Source: Anaerolineae bacterium
GTDB taxonomy: Bacteria; Chloroflexota; Anaerolineae; Promineifilales; Promineifilaceae
Direction: 5' to 3'
Assembly (NCBI GenBank): GCA_020848035.1
Contig: JADLAX010000003.1
Span: 103,358-167,357 of the forward strand
Length of the DNA stretch: 64,000 nt
The translations under genes were made by a program, and so were the position numbers. This document shows, in pieces, positions 1-9,405 of the stretch. Numbering within the stretch: position 1 is the stretch's first letter; every line of letters begins with the position of its first letter. Below the pieces are notes generated by a model. That model had not been told where the DNA came from. It was given only the letters and a program-made list of their open reading frames with translations, and made no database searches.

Positions 1-470
1 ATTTCAGAGAGGGCACGCTGGAGCAGCCGGGTGAGCACAGTTTCGGGCTGGTAGAGGGCAAACGCCTGGGTCAAAATGCGCTCCGCCGAGGCTTCATCAA
101 AGCGCAGGCAGGCGTTTATCCAGGCGGAACGGATATCGTCAACTTGGGTGGTGCTGAAAACGGCCGTATCTACCACCGGCAGCGTCATTTCCTGGTACTC
201 TGGCACAAACAAGGGGGATTCACCCTCGGCTTCCAGGCTTTGCCACAGCTTCACCGCGCGACTGATGCTGAGTCCTTCGTCTTGCCGGGCCATCAACCAC
301 TTGATAATGGCTATATCTTTTTCGGAATACAGCCGGTGACCGCCGCCAGTGCGGTTTGGGCTGGGCAGCCCATAACGACGCTCCCAGGCGCGCAGTGTGT
401 CTGGCTTGATGCCCGTCTCGTTAACAACTACTTTCAGGTTATAGGTTGGGGATTCACTAAGTGAAGCCAT
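1..470 (-). CDS. MerR-family regulator, CarH/LitR-like (C-terminus beyond window)
   Basis: The start codon is at 470, and 156 residues are visible before the window edge. Residues 10-75 form a MerR winged helix with the family signature DTLRAWERRYGLP followed by RTGGGHRLYS. From about residue 118 a helical segment (SAWINACLRFDEASAERIL) resembles the four-helix cap that precedes the B12-binding domain of CarH/LitR photoreceptor repressors. The B12-binding motif itself would lie outside the window. CarH proteins repress carotenoid genes in the dark and release DNA when light breaks the adenosylcobalamin bond. A crt cluster lies 21 kb away and shares its operator pattern. MerR family is certain; CarH type is likely; light response is inferred. 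Confidence 0.85.
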   Translation of the reverse strand, partial: MASLSESPTYNLKVVVNETGIKPDTLRAWERRYGLPSPNRTGGGHRLYSEKDIAIIKWLMARQDEGLSISRAVKLWQSLEAEGESPLFVPEYQEMTLPVVDTAVFSTTQVDDIRSAWINACLRFDEASAERILTQAFALYQPETVLTRLLQRALSE

Positions 471-600
471 GTGTTTTTGCTCTACCTTGAAGATTTTCCG
501 GATGTTGTTGTGTCTGTCTTTGTAATTGGTAAACAAGCAAAGCCCGCACCAATCGATCTTCTCGCGTGCCGGGCTGGTCAGGTGCCTGATTACAAGGCCA

Positions 601-682
601 AGTATAAGAAAAAAGTTAGTTTTTGTCAATGTTTTGCACAAAAATCGACGTACAGGAGAGGTTTTGTTCAGATTTTGACAAC
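601..682 (-). promoter_or_regulatory. carH-like promoter with 11-bp direct-repeat operator
   Basis: On the minus strand a -35 box TTGACA (624-629) and a -10 box TATACT (601-606) are separated by exactly 17 bp. Two pairs of direct repeats with an 11-bp period surround it. CAAAACATTGA is followed by CAAAAACTAAC, with the -35 box spanning their junction. Further upstream CAAAATCTGAA is followed by CAAAACCTCTC. CarH operators are known to be 11-bp direct repeats covering the -35 element, so autorepression is inferred. The start codon is about 125 nt downstream of the predicted transcription start. Confidence 0.75.
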
Positions 683-751
683 ACATGAGGCTGTTTTGAA
701 ACAACGGCCGTTTTTCGTTAAACTTCCCACACATTCCCATAAAAGGACGGT

Positions 752-2260
752 ATGATGAGCACAAAATTCCAACAACTGCTTGAAAAAGTGTACGAAATTC
801 ACGACATCGAAAAGGCGATGGGCGTTTTAGGCTGGGACAAGGAGACCAATATGCCCCAGGCGGGCAACCTAGCCCGCATCCAACAGATGACCACCCTGCG
901 CCGCATCAGCCATGAGCTGTTTACGGCCGATGAGATGGGTGAGCTGATTGAAACGGCCGCTGCCGAAATCGCCGACGCCGCCTATGAGAGCAACGAAGCC
1001 AGCCTGATCCGCTACCTGCGCCGCAGCTACGCCGAATCGCGCCAGCTGCCGCCCGCGTTTGTGCGCCGCGTCAGTGAGGTGAGCGGTAAGGCGCAGCCCG
1101 CCTGGGTGGAGGCACGCGCCAGCAACAACTTTGCCCACTTCCAACCGCACCTGGAAGAAGTGGTAAAGCTGGTGCAGGAAATGGCCGAGCTGTACGGTTA
1201 TGAGGATGAAAAATACGATCCGCTGCTGGACAAATTTGAGCATGGCATGAAAACGGCCGAAGTTCGTGCCATCTTCAACGCTGTCAAGGCAGAGCTGATT
1301 CCCTTGCGCCAGGCCATTACCGAACGCGGTACGGCCGTTGATGACAGCCTGGTGCACCAACCATTTCCCATTGATAAGCAGAAAGAGTTTGCCTACTACA
1401 TCGCCGACGCCGCCGGTTATGACCTCAGCCGGGGCCACCTGGGCACGGTGGTGCATCCTTTTGCCACCAGCTTCAGCCGCGACGACGCACGCATTACCAC
1501 GCGCTGGTATCCCAATTTCTTAAACCCGTCGCTGTTTGGCACGCTGCATGAATCGGGCCACGCCATGTACGAGCAGGGCACCCACCCCGACCTGGCCCGC
1601 ACGCCGCTGGCCCGCGGCACCTCCAGCGGCATCCACGAATCCCAATCGCGCATGATTGAAAACATCGTCGGGCGCAGCCTGGGTTTCTGGCAGGCCCACT
1701 ACCCCAGACTGCAAGCCATTTTCCCCGACCAGCTGGGCAGTCATGGCGTTCAGGCATTTTACCGGGCAATCAACAAGGTGCAGCCGTCATTTATTCGCGT
1801 GGAGGCGGACGAGCTGACCTACAACTTCCACATCATTTTGCGCTTTGAGCTGGAGCAGGCGCTGCTCACCGGCGATCTGGCCGTGGCCGACCTACCCACT
1901 GCCTGGAACGACAAAATGAACGAGCTGCTGGGCGTGGTACCGCCCAGCGACAGCGACGGCTGTTTGCAAGATGTGCACTGGACGCGGCCTGGTTTTGGCT
2001 ACTTCCCGACGTATGCGCTGGGCAATTTGTATGCGGCGCAGTTTTATGAAACGGCCGTAACCCAAAACCCCACCATCGCTGAGGAAATGGCCCAGGGCCA
2101 GACCGGTGCCCTGGTGGCGTGGCTGCGCCAGAACATTCACCAACACGGCCGTAAATTCACCCCGGCCGAACTGGTGCAGCACATTACCGGCGGACCGCTG
2201 ACGCACCAACCATTTATGCGCTACGTCACCCAAAAATTCAGCGAAATTTACGAACTGTAG
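752..2260 (+). CDS. M32 family metallocarboxypeptidase (carboxypeptidase Taq type)
   Basis: This 502-residue protein matches the length and layout of M32 zinc carboxypeptidases, which remove C-terminal residues from peptides in the cytoplasm. The zinc and catalytic motif HESGH lies near residue 265, followed by the family motif with GTSSGIHESQSR about 25 residues later. AAAAGGA at 741-747 is the likely ribosome binding site. The first ATG at 752 and the second at 755 are both possible, and spacing slightly favours 755. The gene stands alone: a divergent regulator precedes it and a repeat hairpin separates it from the convergent gene downstream. No signal peptide is seen. Family assignment is firm; substrates cannot be told. 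Confidence 0.93.
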   Translation: MMSTKFQQLLEKVYEIHDIEKAMGVLGWDKETNMPQAGNLARIQQMTTLRRISHELFTADEMGELIETAAAEIADAAYESNEASLIRYLRRSYAESRQLPPAFVRRVSEVSGKAQPAWVEARASNNFAHFQPHLEEVVKLVQEMAELYGYEDEKYDPLLDKFEHGMKTAEVRAIFNAVKAELIPLRQAITERGTAVDDSLVHQPFPIDKQKEFAYYIADAAGYDLSRGHLGTVVHPFATSFSRDDARITTRWYPNFLNPSLFGTLHESGHAMYEQGTHPDLARTPLARGTSSGIHESQSRMIENIVGRSLGFWQAHYPRLQAIFPDQLGSHGVQAFYRAINKVQPSFIRVEADELTYNFHIILRFELEQALLTGDLAVADLPTAWNDKMNELLGVVPPSDSDGCLQDVHWTRPGFGYFPTYALGNLYAAQFYETAVTQNPTIAEEMAQGQTGALVAWLRQNIHQHGRKFTPAELVQHITGGPLTHQPFMRYVTQKFSEIYEL

Positions 2261-2304
2261 GGAAGAGTAAGAATTGACTGTATCGGAGAGCTTGGGGGAA
2301 ACTG

Positions 2305-2366
2305 TTTGAAACGTGAAACGTGAAGCGTGAGAATTTGCCCATCACGTTTCACGCTTCACGTTTCAC
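2305..2366. repeat. Inverted pair of GTGAAACG-type tandem repeats
   Basis: The left arm (2305-2330) is a run of GAAACGT/GAAGCGT units. The right arm (2342-2366) is its reverse complement, TCACGTTTCACGCTTCACG. They would fold into a hairpin of about 20 bp between two convergent genes and so could act as a bidirectional terminator. There is no strong T tract. The same family occurs at 7414, 11318, 17364 and 21014. Confidence 0.85.
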
Positions 2367-2370
2367 TTTT

Positions 2371-2757
2371 CTAGAAGAAGCCGCCGCGAATGGCCTGAAC
2401 GCCCACAAACACCAGCACCAGCACCACAATCACCAAAATCAGGTTGTTGCGGAATTTCTTGGCGCTGTCGGTTGATTTACGCCAGGCGGCGTTGCTGTGC
2501 GCCAGCAGCACCGCCAGAAACATTGTACCAGCATGTTCAAGGCGCTCACGAACTTGAAAACCGAGTGAAAAGAGCAAAATCAGCCCCAACAAAAAGTTGA
2601 TGTCAATGAGGCCCACCAGGGCCGACATCAGGCCGCGATCCGCCGACTTGTACTCTGCTTTTTGGATCAGCCCCCAGGCAAACTTCACAATCACCACGAC
2701 GGCCACAATGGCCACCAACCAGCGAAACTCCCCATGAATCGTGCGAACAATATCCAC
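2371..2757 (-). CDS. Conserved small membrane protein, function unknown
   Basis: The protein has 128 residues and four predicted membrane helices at about 13-31, 45-65, 75-92 and 104-122. A charged loop with the stretch KSTDSAKKF precedes the last helix. I do not recognise a named family. It lies 15 bp downstream of a CNNM-type transporter gene on the same strand and probably shares its transcript. GGAGAG about 7 nt before the ATG supports the start. The tandem transporter genes upstream raise the possibility of an accessory membrane component, which is only a guess from position. Confidence 0.7.
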   Translation of the reverse strand: MDIVRTIHGEFRWLVAIVAVVVIVKFAWGLIQKAEYKSADRGLMSALVGLIDINFLLGLILLFSLGFQVRERLEHAGTMFLAVLLAHSNAAWRKSTDSAKKFRNNLILVIVVLVLVFVGVQAIRGGFF

Positions 2758-2772
2758 AAAACTCTCCTTTTA

Positions 2773-4227
2773 CTATGTGTTGTCTTGAGGGGGAACGGCC
2801 GTATCCTCATCCGTCGTTCGGTTTGGGTCTGGAAATTCAACCAAAACTCGCGCCACCGCCCGCCCCTCAACCGCTAAAACCCGAATATGTATTTTATCAT
2901 TATAAACAACTTCATCACCCACAACCGGCGGACGACCCAGCTTAGAAATCACCAGCCCTCCCACCGTCTCGACGTCTGGCAAATCATCCTCATTGCCCCA
3001 AAAGCCGTCGTCAAAATCATCGACCAAATACTCACCCTCGGCCTCAATCAGGCCAGGACCCAGCTCCACAAACGGCTCTTTTTCCAGATCAAACTCATCG
3101 CGCACTTCACCAACCACCTCTTCCACCAGATCTTCCAGCGTCACAATGCCATCCATACCGCCAAACTCATCCAGCACAATGGCCATGTGCAGCTTCTGCC
3201 GCTTAAACGCCGCCAGCAGCGTCTCCACAGGCAAATCCTCTGGCACCGCCGGAGCCGAGCGCAAAATCAGCCGTAAATCAAAGCGGCTCTCGCTGCGTAA
3301 CGTCTGTTTGATCAAATCCTTGAGGTGCAAAATACCAACGATATGATCCCGATCGCCATCATAGACCGGGAAGCGGCTGTGGCGGCTTTCCGAAACGATT
3401 TTTAGGATTTCTTGCCGGGAAACATCAACTGGAATGGCCTGAACCTTGGTGCGCGGCGTCATCACTTGCGAAACGGTCCGATCACTAAAATCGAAAATAT
3501 TCAGGATCATTTCCTGCTCTTCCACGTTCAGCAGACCACCTTCGGTACTTTCCGTCACAATAAGCTCCAGCTCTTCGGCCGAAAGCACCCGCTCGTGCCC
3601 TTCAGCTGGCGGAATACGAAACAGCTTGAGCATCGAAACACCGATGCGGTTGAGGATTTTCACCGGGTAGCTCAAAATCCAGCGCGCCACCGTCATGGGG
3701 GTTGTTAAGAGCAGCACCATTCGTGGCGCGTCGGACAAGGCCAGCGATTTGGGCACCATTTCCCCCACGACCACGTGCAAATAGGTGAGCAGCCCCAGCG
3801 CCACTACGTAACCAATGCTTTCAACCAGTTCAATTGACGGTTCAAACCAGAGACGTTCCAGGTAAGGTTCAATAAAGTGGGCAATTTGCGGTTCGCCGTA
3901 CATGGCCAGACCCAACGAAGCAATGGTGATCCCCAGCTGGGCCGTGGCGATGTATTGGTCCTGCTTTTGGCGCGATTCAATGGTGGCCAACACCGGCGCA
4001 GCGCGGCTAACACCTTCCTCAACCATTTGCTCCAGCTGAGTCGGCCGTACGCCAATGATGGAAAACTCGGCCATCACAAACAGGCCGTTAATCAGCACCA
4101 GCACGATGATAACCACCAGGGCCACCAGCAGCGTGCTGAACGACGAATGAGAGGCTTCCTGGGCAGCGGCCGTGGCCAACACACCCAAACCGGGTAAAGT
4201 AATCGCCAGCAGGAGGAACTTAGTCAT
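2773..4227 (-). CDS. CNNM/CorC-type transporter (hemolysin-related, CBS domains), second copy
   Basis: The start is set at 4227 because GGGAGGTGG stands just upstream and because ATG overlaps the stop of the preceding gene by 8 bp. The predicted product has 484 residues. A possible signal segment or first helix is followed by a DUF21/CNNM membrane domain (about 30-200), two CBS domains (about 215-340) and a C-terminal CorC/HlyC domain. The family has been linked to Mg2+/Co2+ or Na+-coupled Mg2+ efflux; the older name hemolysin is misleading. The tandem arrangement with a paralogue implies a heteromeric or redundant pair. Confidence 0.88.
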   Translation of the reverse strand: MTKFLLLAITLPGLGVLATAAAQEASHSSFSTLLVALVVIIVLVLINGLFVMAEFSIIGVRPTQLEQMVEEGVSRAAPVLATIESRQKQDQYIATAQLGITIASLGLAMYGEPQIAHFIEPYLERLWFEPSIELVESIGYVVALGLLTYLHVVVGEMVPKSLALSDAPRMVLLLTTPMTVARWILSYPVKILNRIGVSMLKLFRIPPAEGHERVLSAEELELIVTESTEGGLLNVEEQEMILNIFDFSDRTVSQVMTPRTKVQAIPVDVSRQEILKIVSESRHSRFPVYDGDRDHIVGILHLKDLIKQTLRSESRFDLRLILRSAPAVPEDLPVETLLAAFKRQKLHMAIVLDEFGGMDGIVTLEDLVEEVVGEVRDEFDLEKEPFVELGPGLIEAEGEYLVDDFDDGFWGNEDDLPDVETVGGLVISKLGRPPVVGDEVVYNDKIHIRVLAVEGRAVARVLVEFPDPNRTTDEDTAVPPQDNT

Positions 4228-5629
4228 GATCAGCCACCTCCCACTCAATAAACGGATCATCATCACTTTCGGTAGGCGGCAGCTTCAATGAAACTTCGGA
4301 GACGCCCGGATCAGACATCGCCTCCACGCGAATGGTGATATCGCCAAAAGCCACCGTGTCGCCCACCCTGGGCGGACGGCCGAGTTCGCTAAACACCAGC
4401 CCGCCCAACGTATCGGCATTTTCTTCCGGCAGCTCCAGCTCCAAGTATTCGTTCACATCGGCCACCAGCAAATCGGCTCGCAGGTAGATGCGCCCCTCTT
4501 TGTCCTTGGCAATCAGCGCCATTTCATTGTCAAATTCGTCTTGCAGCTCACCAAAAATCTCTTCAATGAGATCTTCAAAGGTAATCAGGCCCACCGTGCC
4601 GCCATACTCGTCGAATACAATCGCCAGATATTTGCGGCGGCTGTTGAGCCGCTTCCACAGGTCCGAAATCGGGATGGTTTCAGGCACAAAAACCACCTCG
4701 CGCAAAATCGACGCCACGTCCTCGCTCTGCTGGTTGTACAGACCAAACAGATCCTTGATGTGTACAAACCCGATGATATCGTCGATGGTTTCTTTGTAGA
4801 TGGGGATACGCGAGAGGCCTGCGTCCAGCGCCGTTTGCATCACGTCGGCCACTTTGCTGTTCAGCGGGGCCGCGATGAGCCTGGTGCGATGCAGCATCAC
4901 CTGCTTGGCGGTGAGGTCGCGCAGGCGAAAGGTGTTGCGCAGCAAACGCCGCTCCTCGTCGCTAAGCAGGTCCTGGTCATGGCTTTCGGTAACAAGCAGC
5001 TCAATTTCTTCGGGGGAGTAAGCGTGGCCATTTTTCTCTTTTAACGGCCGTCCCAACGCCTTCAATATCAAGTTACCACTGCCGTTAAACAGGGCAATTA
5101 AGCCAGTGTAAGTAATGATCAATTGCGTAATGCGCATCGGCACGGCAACGGCCAGCGCCACGCTCTCTGGATATTGAATCGCCACCGACTTGGGGAACAA
5201 TTCCCCCATGATCACCTGCAAAATAGTAATGCCCGCCAAAACCAGGGTGATGGCAATCGACGTGGCTGCCGGTTCAGCCCAACTTGCGGTGGACTCCACC
5301 CCCAAAGAGGCCAGGGCCGGTGCCAAAGCAGTCAGCAACCGCGCTAACGGCGCTACCAGCAGTTGGGCAATCACACTCTGCCCATAAGCACCCACCACCA
5401 GCGACGAGATGGTAATGCCAATCTGGCAGGTGGCTATGTAGCGATCCAGCTTGTGGCTGTCTTGCATGATAGGCAGCAGCAGCAGCGCCATGCGGTTGCC
5501 CTGGCCCGCCATCTGGCTAATGCGGGTGCGCCGGGCCGAAACCGTGGCAAATTCGGCCGCCACGTATAAAGCATTAAAAAAAATCATCAGGGCTACAACA
5601 GCCACAATCGTCAAAATCGTTAATAACAT
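4220..5629 (-). CDS. CNNM/CorC-type transporter (hemolysin-related, CBS domains), first copy
   Basis: This is the upstream paralogue in the pair, about 469 residues from the ATG at 5629. That start puts the first membrane helix (MLLTILTIVAVVALM) at the N-terminus, as usual in the family. A TTG at 5695 in the same frame would add 22 residues. A DUF21 membrane domain covers about 1-190, two CBS domains about 205-335, and the CorC/HlyC domain the C-terminus. The frame shares 8 bp with the next gene, indicating translational coupling. Transport of divalent cations is inferred from the family. No good ribosome binding site is visible for either candidate start. Confidence 0.85.
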   Translation of the reverse strand: MLLTILTIVAVVALMIFFNALYVAAEFATVSARRTRISQMAGQGNRMALLLLPIMQDSHKLDRYIATCQIGITISSLVVGAYGQSVIAQLLVAPLARLLTALAPALASLGVESTASWAEPAATSIAITLVLAGITILQVIMGELFPKSVAIQYPESVALAVAVPMRITQLIITYTGLIALFNGSGNLILKALGRPLKEKNGHAYSPEEIELLVTESHDQDLLSDEERRLLRNTFRLRDLTAKQVMLHRTRLIAAPLNSKVADVMQTALDAGLSRIPIYKETIDDIIGFVHIKDLFGLYNQQSEDVASILREVVFVPETIPISDLWKRLNSRRKYLAIVFDEYGGTVGLITFEDLIEEIFGELQDEFDNEMALIAKDKEGRIYLRADLLVADVNEYLELELPEENADTLGGLVFSELGRPPRVGDTVAFGDITIRVEAMSDPGVSEVSLKLPPTESDDDPFIEWEVADHD

Positions 5630-5971
5630 CAGCTTTTTTATGGGATTAAACAATACCCAATACACAATAGGCCCACCGCTGGGGTAGGCTGCCAACCAAT
5701 AATTTGCTCAGACACACCGGGGAGAGATGGGTGATAAGGGTCAGGCGCCTCAGGATTAGAATCGGTCAAGGCATCCCCCTCTTAAACACAGAGGCTGCAA
5801 CCGTGCAAACAGAACCGGGGCGAAACTCCCCCAGGCAGTTCAATCACTCGGCTAAGATGGCTGGGTGTGGCTTTGTCTACACAAATTGTTGGTTGCATTA
5901 AACTTTACTCAAAAAAGGCTAGTAAAAATTATAGAACAGGGGATAACAATGGTCAAACCAGGAGCGGACAA
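5630..5971. other. Leader/intergenic region upstream of the CNNM pair, no gene assigned
   Basis: About 340 bp lie between two minus-strand genes. On the minus strand the segment is GC-rich with several possible short stems (for example GGGGGAGTTTCGCCCC near 5815-5830), so a structured 5' leader is possible. I could not match it to a known magnesium or manganese riboswitch. A short frame (about 5764-5645, minus) lacks a convincing start and is not called. Confidence 0.4.
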
Positions 5972-6199
5972 TCATCGGCGGAAAATGCGAATGACGATGT
6001 TGAGCAAAATCGTACCCAACACGCTTACCAAAATCATCGTGGCCAGGGGGAAGTAGATGCGGTAATTTTCCCCTTCGATTTCAAAATCACCGGGCAGGTT
6101 GCCCAACCAGGGGAAATATTTGGCAGCGACGAGTACCAGAATGCCCGCCAGGGCAATGGTTGCGCCAATGATCAGCAGCAAACGGCCGAATTCCACCAC
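5972..6199 (-). CDS. DUF2905 family small membrane protein
   Basis: The 75-residue protein has a helix at about 5-25, the conserved family core LGNLPGDFEIEGENYRIYFP, and a second helix at about 52-70. That pattern identifies DUF2905, a small inner-membrane family of unknown function often found beside ruvB. Here it follows ruvB by 6 bp on the same strand, so the two are probably co-transcribed. Nothing in the sequence shows a catalytic role. Confidence 0.88.
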   Translation of the reverse strand: MVEFGRLLLIIGATIALAGILVLVAAKYFPWLGNLPGDFEIEGENYRIYFPLATMILVSVLGTILLNIVIRIFRR

Positions 6200-6205
6200 C
6201 AGACC

Positions 6206-7300
6206 CTACTCCTCTACCCCGTCACTGTCGCCATCGCTGCCCGATGCGTTAAACAGGCTGGGCTGGTTGGGCTTGCCCGCCAGCACATGCTGCGGCAGTG
6301 GCAGGTTCAGGTGACGATAGGCGTGGGGCGTAGCCACGCGTCCGCGTGCCGTGCGCTCCAAAAAGCCCAACTGGAGCAGGTACGGCTCCACCACGTCCAT
6401 AATCGTGTCCGACTCTTCGCTGATGGAGGCACCAATTGTGTCCAGCCCCACCGGCCCGCCGCCAAACTTCTCGATGATGGAGCGCAGCACCCGGCGGTCC
6501 AGGTCATCCAGCCCAAGTTGGTCAATTTCCAGGAGGTCAAGGGCGGCAACGGCCGTTTCCCTCGTAATCTCCCCCTGTGCCCGCACCTCGGCAAAGTCAC
6601 GTACCCGGCGCAGCAGGCGCAGCGCCACCCGGGGCGTGCCACGTGACCGACGGGCAATTTCCGTGGCCCCCGTTGGCTCGATGGGCACCTGCAAAATGCC
6701 CGCCCCGCGCATCACAATCGTCTCGATGGCCTCAAGTTCGTAAAAATCCATGCGGTAGAGTGCGCCAAAGCGCGCCCGCAGCGGGGCCGTCAGCAGCGCC
6801 AGCCGGGTGGTAGCGCCAATGACGGTAAATTTGGGCAGCTTCAGGCGCACGTTTTTGGCCCCTGGCCCCTTGCCCACCACGATGTCCAGCACAAAATCTT
6901 CCATCGCCGGGTACAAAATCTCTTCCACCGCCCGCCCCAACCGGTGCACTTCGTCAATGAACAGGATGTCGCCCGCCCGCATGTTGGTGAGGATGGCTGC
7001 CAGGTCGCCGGCCCGCTCAATGGCTGGCCCGGCGGTGATGCGGATGTTGACGTTCATCTCGTTGGCCACCACGTGGGCCAGGGTGGTTTTGCCCAGCCCC
7101 GGCGGGCCGTGAAACAGCACGTGGTCCAGCGGTTCCTGCCGCCCCTTGGCCGCCTCGATGAGGATGGCCAGATTGGCCTTGAGGCGCTCCTGGCCGGTAA
7201 ATTCGGCCAGCTGCTGCGGCCGCATCAGGCCATCTAAACGGCCGTCTTCCCGCTTTTTGCCCGGTGAAATATGTCGGTTGGTTGATGCCTTGTCATTCAT
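6206..7300 (-). CDS. ruvB: Holliday junction branch migration DNA helicase RuvB
   Basis: RuvB is the hexameric AAA+ motor that, with RuvA, drives branch migration of Holliday junctions. Walker A is GPPGLGKTT (residues 65-73), Walker B ends in DEVH near residue 115, and sensor 1 is in GATTR. The C-terminal winged helix contains [12 protein letters not shown]. The length of 364 residues is slightly above the usual 330-350 because of an N-terminal extension of about 20 residues. ruvA and ruvC are not in the window. Downstream DUF2905 completes a familiar pair. The upstream gap contains two ACGGCCGT octamers and a repeat hairpin. Confidence 0.97.
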   Translation of the reverse strand: MNDKASTNRHISPGKKREDGRLDGLMRPQQLAEFTGQERLKANLAILIEAAKGRQEPLDHVLFHGPPGLGKTTLAHVVANEMNVNIRITAGPAIERAGDLAAILTNMRAGDILFIDEVHRLGRAVEEILYPAMEDFVLDIVVGKGPGAKNVRLKLPKFTVIGATTRLALLTAPLRARFGALYRMDFYELEAIETIVMRGAGILQVPIEPTGATEIARRSRGTPRVALRLLRRVRDFAEVRAQGEITRETAVAALDLLEIDQLGLDDLDRRVLRSIIEKFGGGPVGLDTIGASISEESDTIMDVVEPYLLQLGFLERTARGRVATPHAYRHLNLPLPQHVLAGKPNQPSLFNASGSDGDSDGVEE

Positions 7301-7413
7301 AATTTTTCTGTTGCCAACAAACTAACTGCGTGGGATTATACGATAACTGCGCCTGAATGCGTAACGGCCGTCACCGCAACGGCCGTAAACACGCACCAGG
7401 CACAAACGTTCAT

Positions 7414-7467
7414 GGAAACGTGAAACGTGAAACGTGAACAAACAGATTCGCGCTTCACGTTTCACGA
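7414..7467. repeat. GTGAAACG repeat hairpin between ruvB and upp
   Basis: Three consecutive GAAACGT units (7414-7437) face a shorter reverse-complement arm TTCACGTTTCACG. This is the same family as at 2305. It lies between divergent genes, so it is not placed as a terminator of either one. Just downstream (about 7540-7580) is a second repeat type, CTCTGCGACTCCGCGTCTCTGCG, related to the ACGCAAAG elements elsewhere. Confidence 0.8.
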
Positions 7468-7598
7468 ATCATTCTGAGGAGACGACATCGGCTGTCGCTG
7501 CCACCATGAACGAAAATCAGCAGATTTCGCAGATTCAACAGATTTTTTCTCTGCGACTCCGCGTCTCTGCGTTAAATTATTTTCGAAGGAGGAGAGGA

Positions 7599-8219
7599 AT
7601 GGTTTTTGAGTCTAAACATCCGCTGGTGAAACACAAGCTGTCGCTGATGCGCAGCGTGGAGACCAAGCCCAAGAAGTTCCGCGAGCTGATTCGCGAAGTG
7701 GCCATGCTGCTTTGCTACGAAGCCACCGCCGATTTAGTCACCCAGGAAATTGAAGTAAAAACGCCGATGGGAACGGCCGTAGGCCAGGACCTCAGCGAAA
7801 AAATTGGGCTTATTCCCATTTTACGCGCCGGGTTGGGCATGGTGGATGGCATTTGGGAAATGATGCCCAGCGCCGAAGTGTGGCACATCGGCCTCTACCG
7901 TGACGAAGAGACGCTCCAGCCGGTTTCCTACTACAACAAGCTGCCCACCTTCCCCACCGTGCAGGTGTGCCTGGTGCTGGACCCCATGCTGGCCACCGGC
8001 GGCTCAGCCATCGCCACCATCGACATTTTGAAGAAATGGGGTGCCCAGCGCATCAAATTTGTCGGCCTGCTGGCCGCCCCCGAAGGCATTGCCGCGCTGC
8101 ACAACGCCCACCCGGATGTGCCCATTCACATTGCCCAAATTGATTCCCACCTGAACAACATCGGCTTCATCGTGCCGGGGTTGGGCGATGCGGGGGATCG
8201 GCAGTTTGGGACGGGGTGA
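7599..8219 (+). CDS. upp: Uracil phosphoribosyltransferase
   Basis: Upp converts uracil and PRPP to UMP in pyrimidine salvage. The start at 7599 follows AAGGAGGAG at 7586-7594, and upstream in-frame sequence is repeat DNA. The 206-residue length is typical. The PRPP loop reads [11 protein letters not shown] (about 125-135), and the uracil-binding C-terminal segment contains [17 protein letters not shown]. The N-terminal half carries the usual [12 protein letters not shown] motif. It has no operon partner: simple repeats follow, then a TTG-initiated transferase gene. Confidence 0.97.
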   Translation: MVFESKHPLVKHKLSLMRSVETKPKKFRELIREVAMLLCYEATADLVTQEIEVKTPMGTAVGQDLSEKIGLIPILRAGLGMVDGIWEMMPSAEVWHIGLYRDEETLQPVSYYNKLPTFPTVQVCLVLDPMLATGGSAIATIDILKKWGAQRIKFVGLLAAPEGIAALHNAHPDVPIHIAQIDSHLNNIGFIVPGLGDAGDRQFGTG

Positions 8220-8220
8220 G

Positions 8221-8265
8221 GGGGTGACAAGGTGAAGGGGTGACAGGGTGAAGGGGTGAAGGGTG
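8221..8265. repeat. GGTGAAGG/GGTGACA tandem repeat
   Basis: A one-sided run of degenerate 8-9 bp units (GGGGTGACA, AGGTGAAG, GGGTGACA, GGGTGAAG) fills the gap after upp. The same family is at 17252-17307, and its complement is at about 24329-24365. Confidence 0.8.
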
Positions 8266-8295
8266 TTGAGGAATGATTTTAGGGATGAGTGAAAT

Positions 8296-9405
8296 TTGAT
8301 CTACTTGTTGGTTTTTGGGGTGGCGTTGGGGACGGCCGTTTTGTTTATGTCACCCGTCCGCCAGCTGGCATTTCGTTGGGGGATTGTGGCCAGGCCGGGG
8401 GGACGTCGCCAGCATGCGGGCATGGTGCCCAAGCTGGGCGGCGTGCCCATCATCCTGGGCTACCTGGTAGGCATTGCCCTGATTTACGTCTTGCTGCCCC
8501 CGGAAGCCGACAATGCGCTGCGGCTGCGCGGTGTCATTGTGGGCAGCGTCGTCATTTTTGTTGGCGCACTGCTGGATGACAAGCTGGATTTAGCACCGCG
8601 CTGGCAGCTTGCCTTCCAGATTGTGGCGGCGGTTATTGCCATCAGCCACACGGTCTTTATCGAGCGTTTCACCAACCCGCTGCCCACCCCCGACTTCTGG
8701 CAGAGCGGTTTTGCCTCGCTCTTTTTCTACCTGGACGCCGCCAACCCCAACATTGTGGTGATACGGCCGTTTCTCGTCTACCTCATCTCGCTTTTCTGGG
8801 TCTTGGGCATGATCAACGCCGTTAACTTCCTGGATGGGCTGGATGGCCTGGCCGCGGGCGTCAGCACCATCGCCGTGCTGATGTTTGCCCTGCACAGCTT
8901 CCGCCTGCTGGCCGATACGGGCCAAACGGCCGTAACCTTCTTCCCACTGGCCCTGGCCGGGGCGCTCATCGGCTTTTTACGCTTCAACTTTGCCCCGGCG
9001 ACCATTTTTCTGGGCACCACCGGGGCGTGGCTGCTGGGCTACAACCTGGCCACGCTCTCCATCCTGGCCCCGGCCAAGCTCTCTACGGCGCTGCTGGTGA
9101 TGGCCGTGCCCATTTTAGACGTGGCCTGGCTGATTGTGGCCCGGCTGCGCCAGGGGCGGCATCCATTCCAGGGCGACCGGCGGCATTTACATTTTCGGCT
9201 GCTAGATCGGGGGCTGCCGGTGCGCGGCATTGTGTTGGGCTATTACGCGGTGGCCATCGCCTTTGGCCTGGTGGCCATTTTTGTGGCCAGCCGCCTGCTA
9301 AAAATTGGGCTGTGGCTGCTGCTGGCAACGGCCGTACTCATCCTGCTTACCTGGCTCACCACCCGTACCAATCGCCCCTTCTCACCGACGGAAACCAATG
9401 ATTAA
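8296..9405 (+). CDS. Undecaprenyl-phosphate glycosyl-1-phosphate transferase (TagO/WecA type)
   Basis: This integral membrane enzyme of the MraY/WecA superfamily transfers a sugar-1-phosphate to undecaprenyl phosphate, the first step of cell-surface polymer assembly. About ten membrane helices are apparent over 369 residues. Family motifs are LLDDKLDL (cytoplasmic acid pair), NFLDGLDGLAAG, and the C-terminal loop HLHFRLLDRG, typical of the TagO/WecA branch rather than MraY. The start appears to be TTG at 8296: the ATG at 8285 is out of frame and soon stops, and AGGGATGAG lies at a suitable distance. The sugar cannot be predicted. Confidence 0.9.
   Translation: MIYLLVFGVALGTAVLFMSPVRQLAFRWGIVARPGGRRQHAGMVPKLGGVPIILGYLVGIALIYVLLPPEADNALRLRGVIVGSVVIFVGALLDDKLDLAPRWQLAFQIVAAVIAISHTVFIERFTNPLPTPDFWQSGFASLFFYLDAANPNIVVIRPFLVYLISLFWVLGMINAVNFLDGLDGLAAGVSTIAVLMFALHSFRLLADTGQTAVTFFPLALAGALIGFLRFNFAPATIFLGTTGAWLLGYNLATLSILAPAKLSTALLVMAVPILDVAWLIVARLRQGRHPFQGDRRHLHFRLLDRGLPVRGIVLGYYAVAIAFGLVAIFVASRLLKIGLWLLLATAVLILLTWLTTRTNRPFSPTETND

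Noticed and set aside
5630..5971. Magnesium or manganese riboswitch before the CNNM genes
   Set aside because: I could not match conserved M-box or yybP-ykoY core sequence. A covariance-model search could overturn this.
5867..6646. Open frame of 259 codons across DUF2905 and ruvB on the plus strand
   Set aside because: It overlaps two firmly identified minus-strand genes and its composition (Gln/His-rich) is typical of antisense reading.
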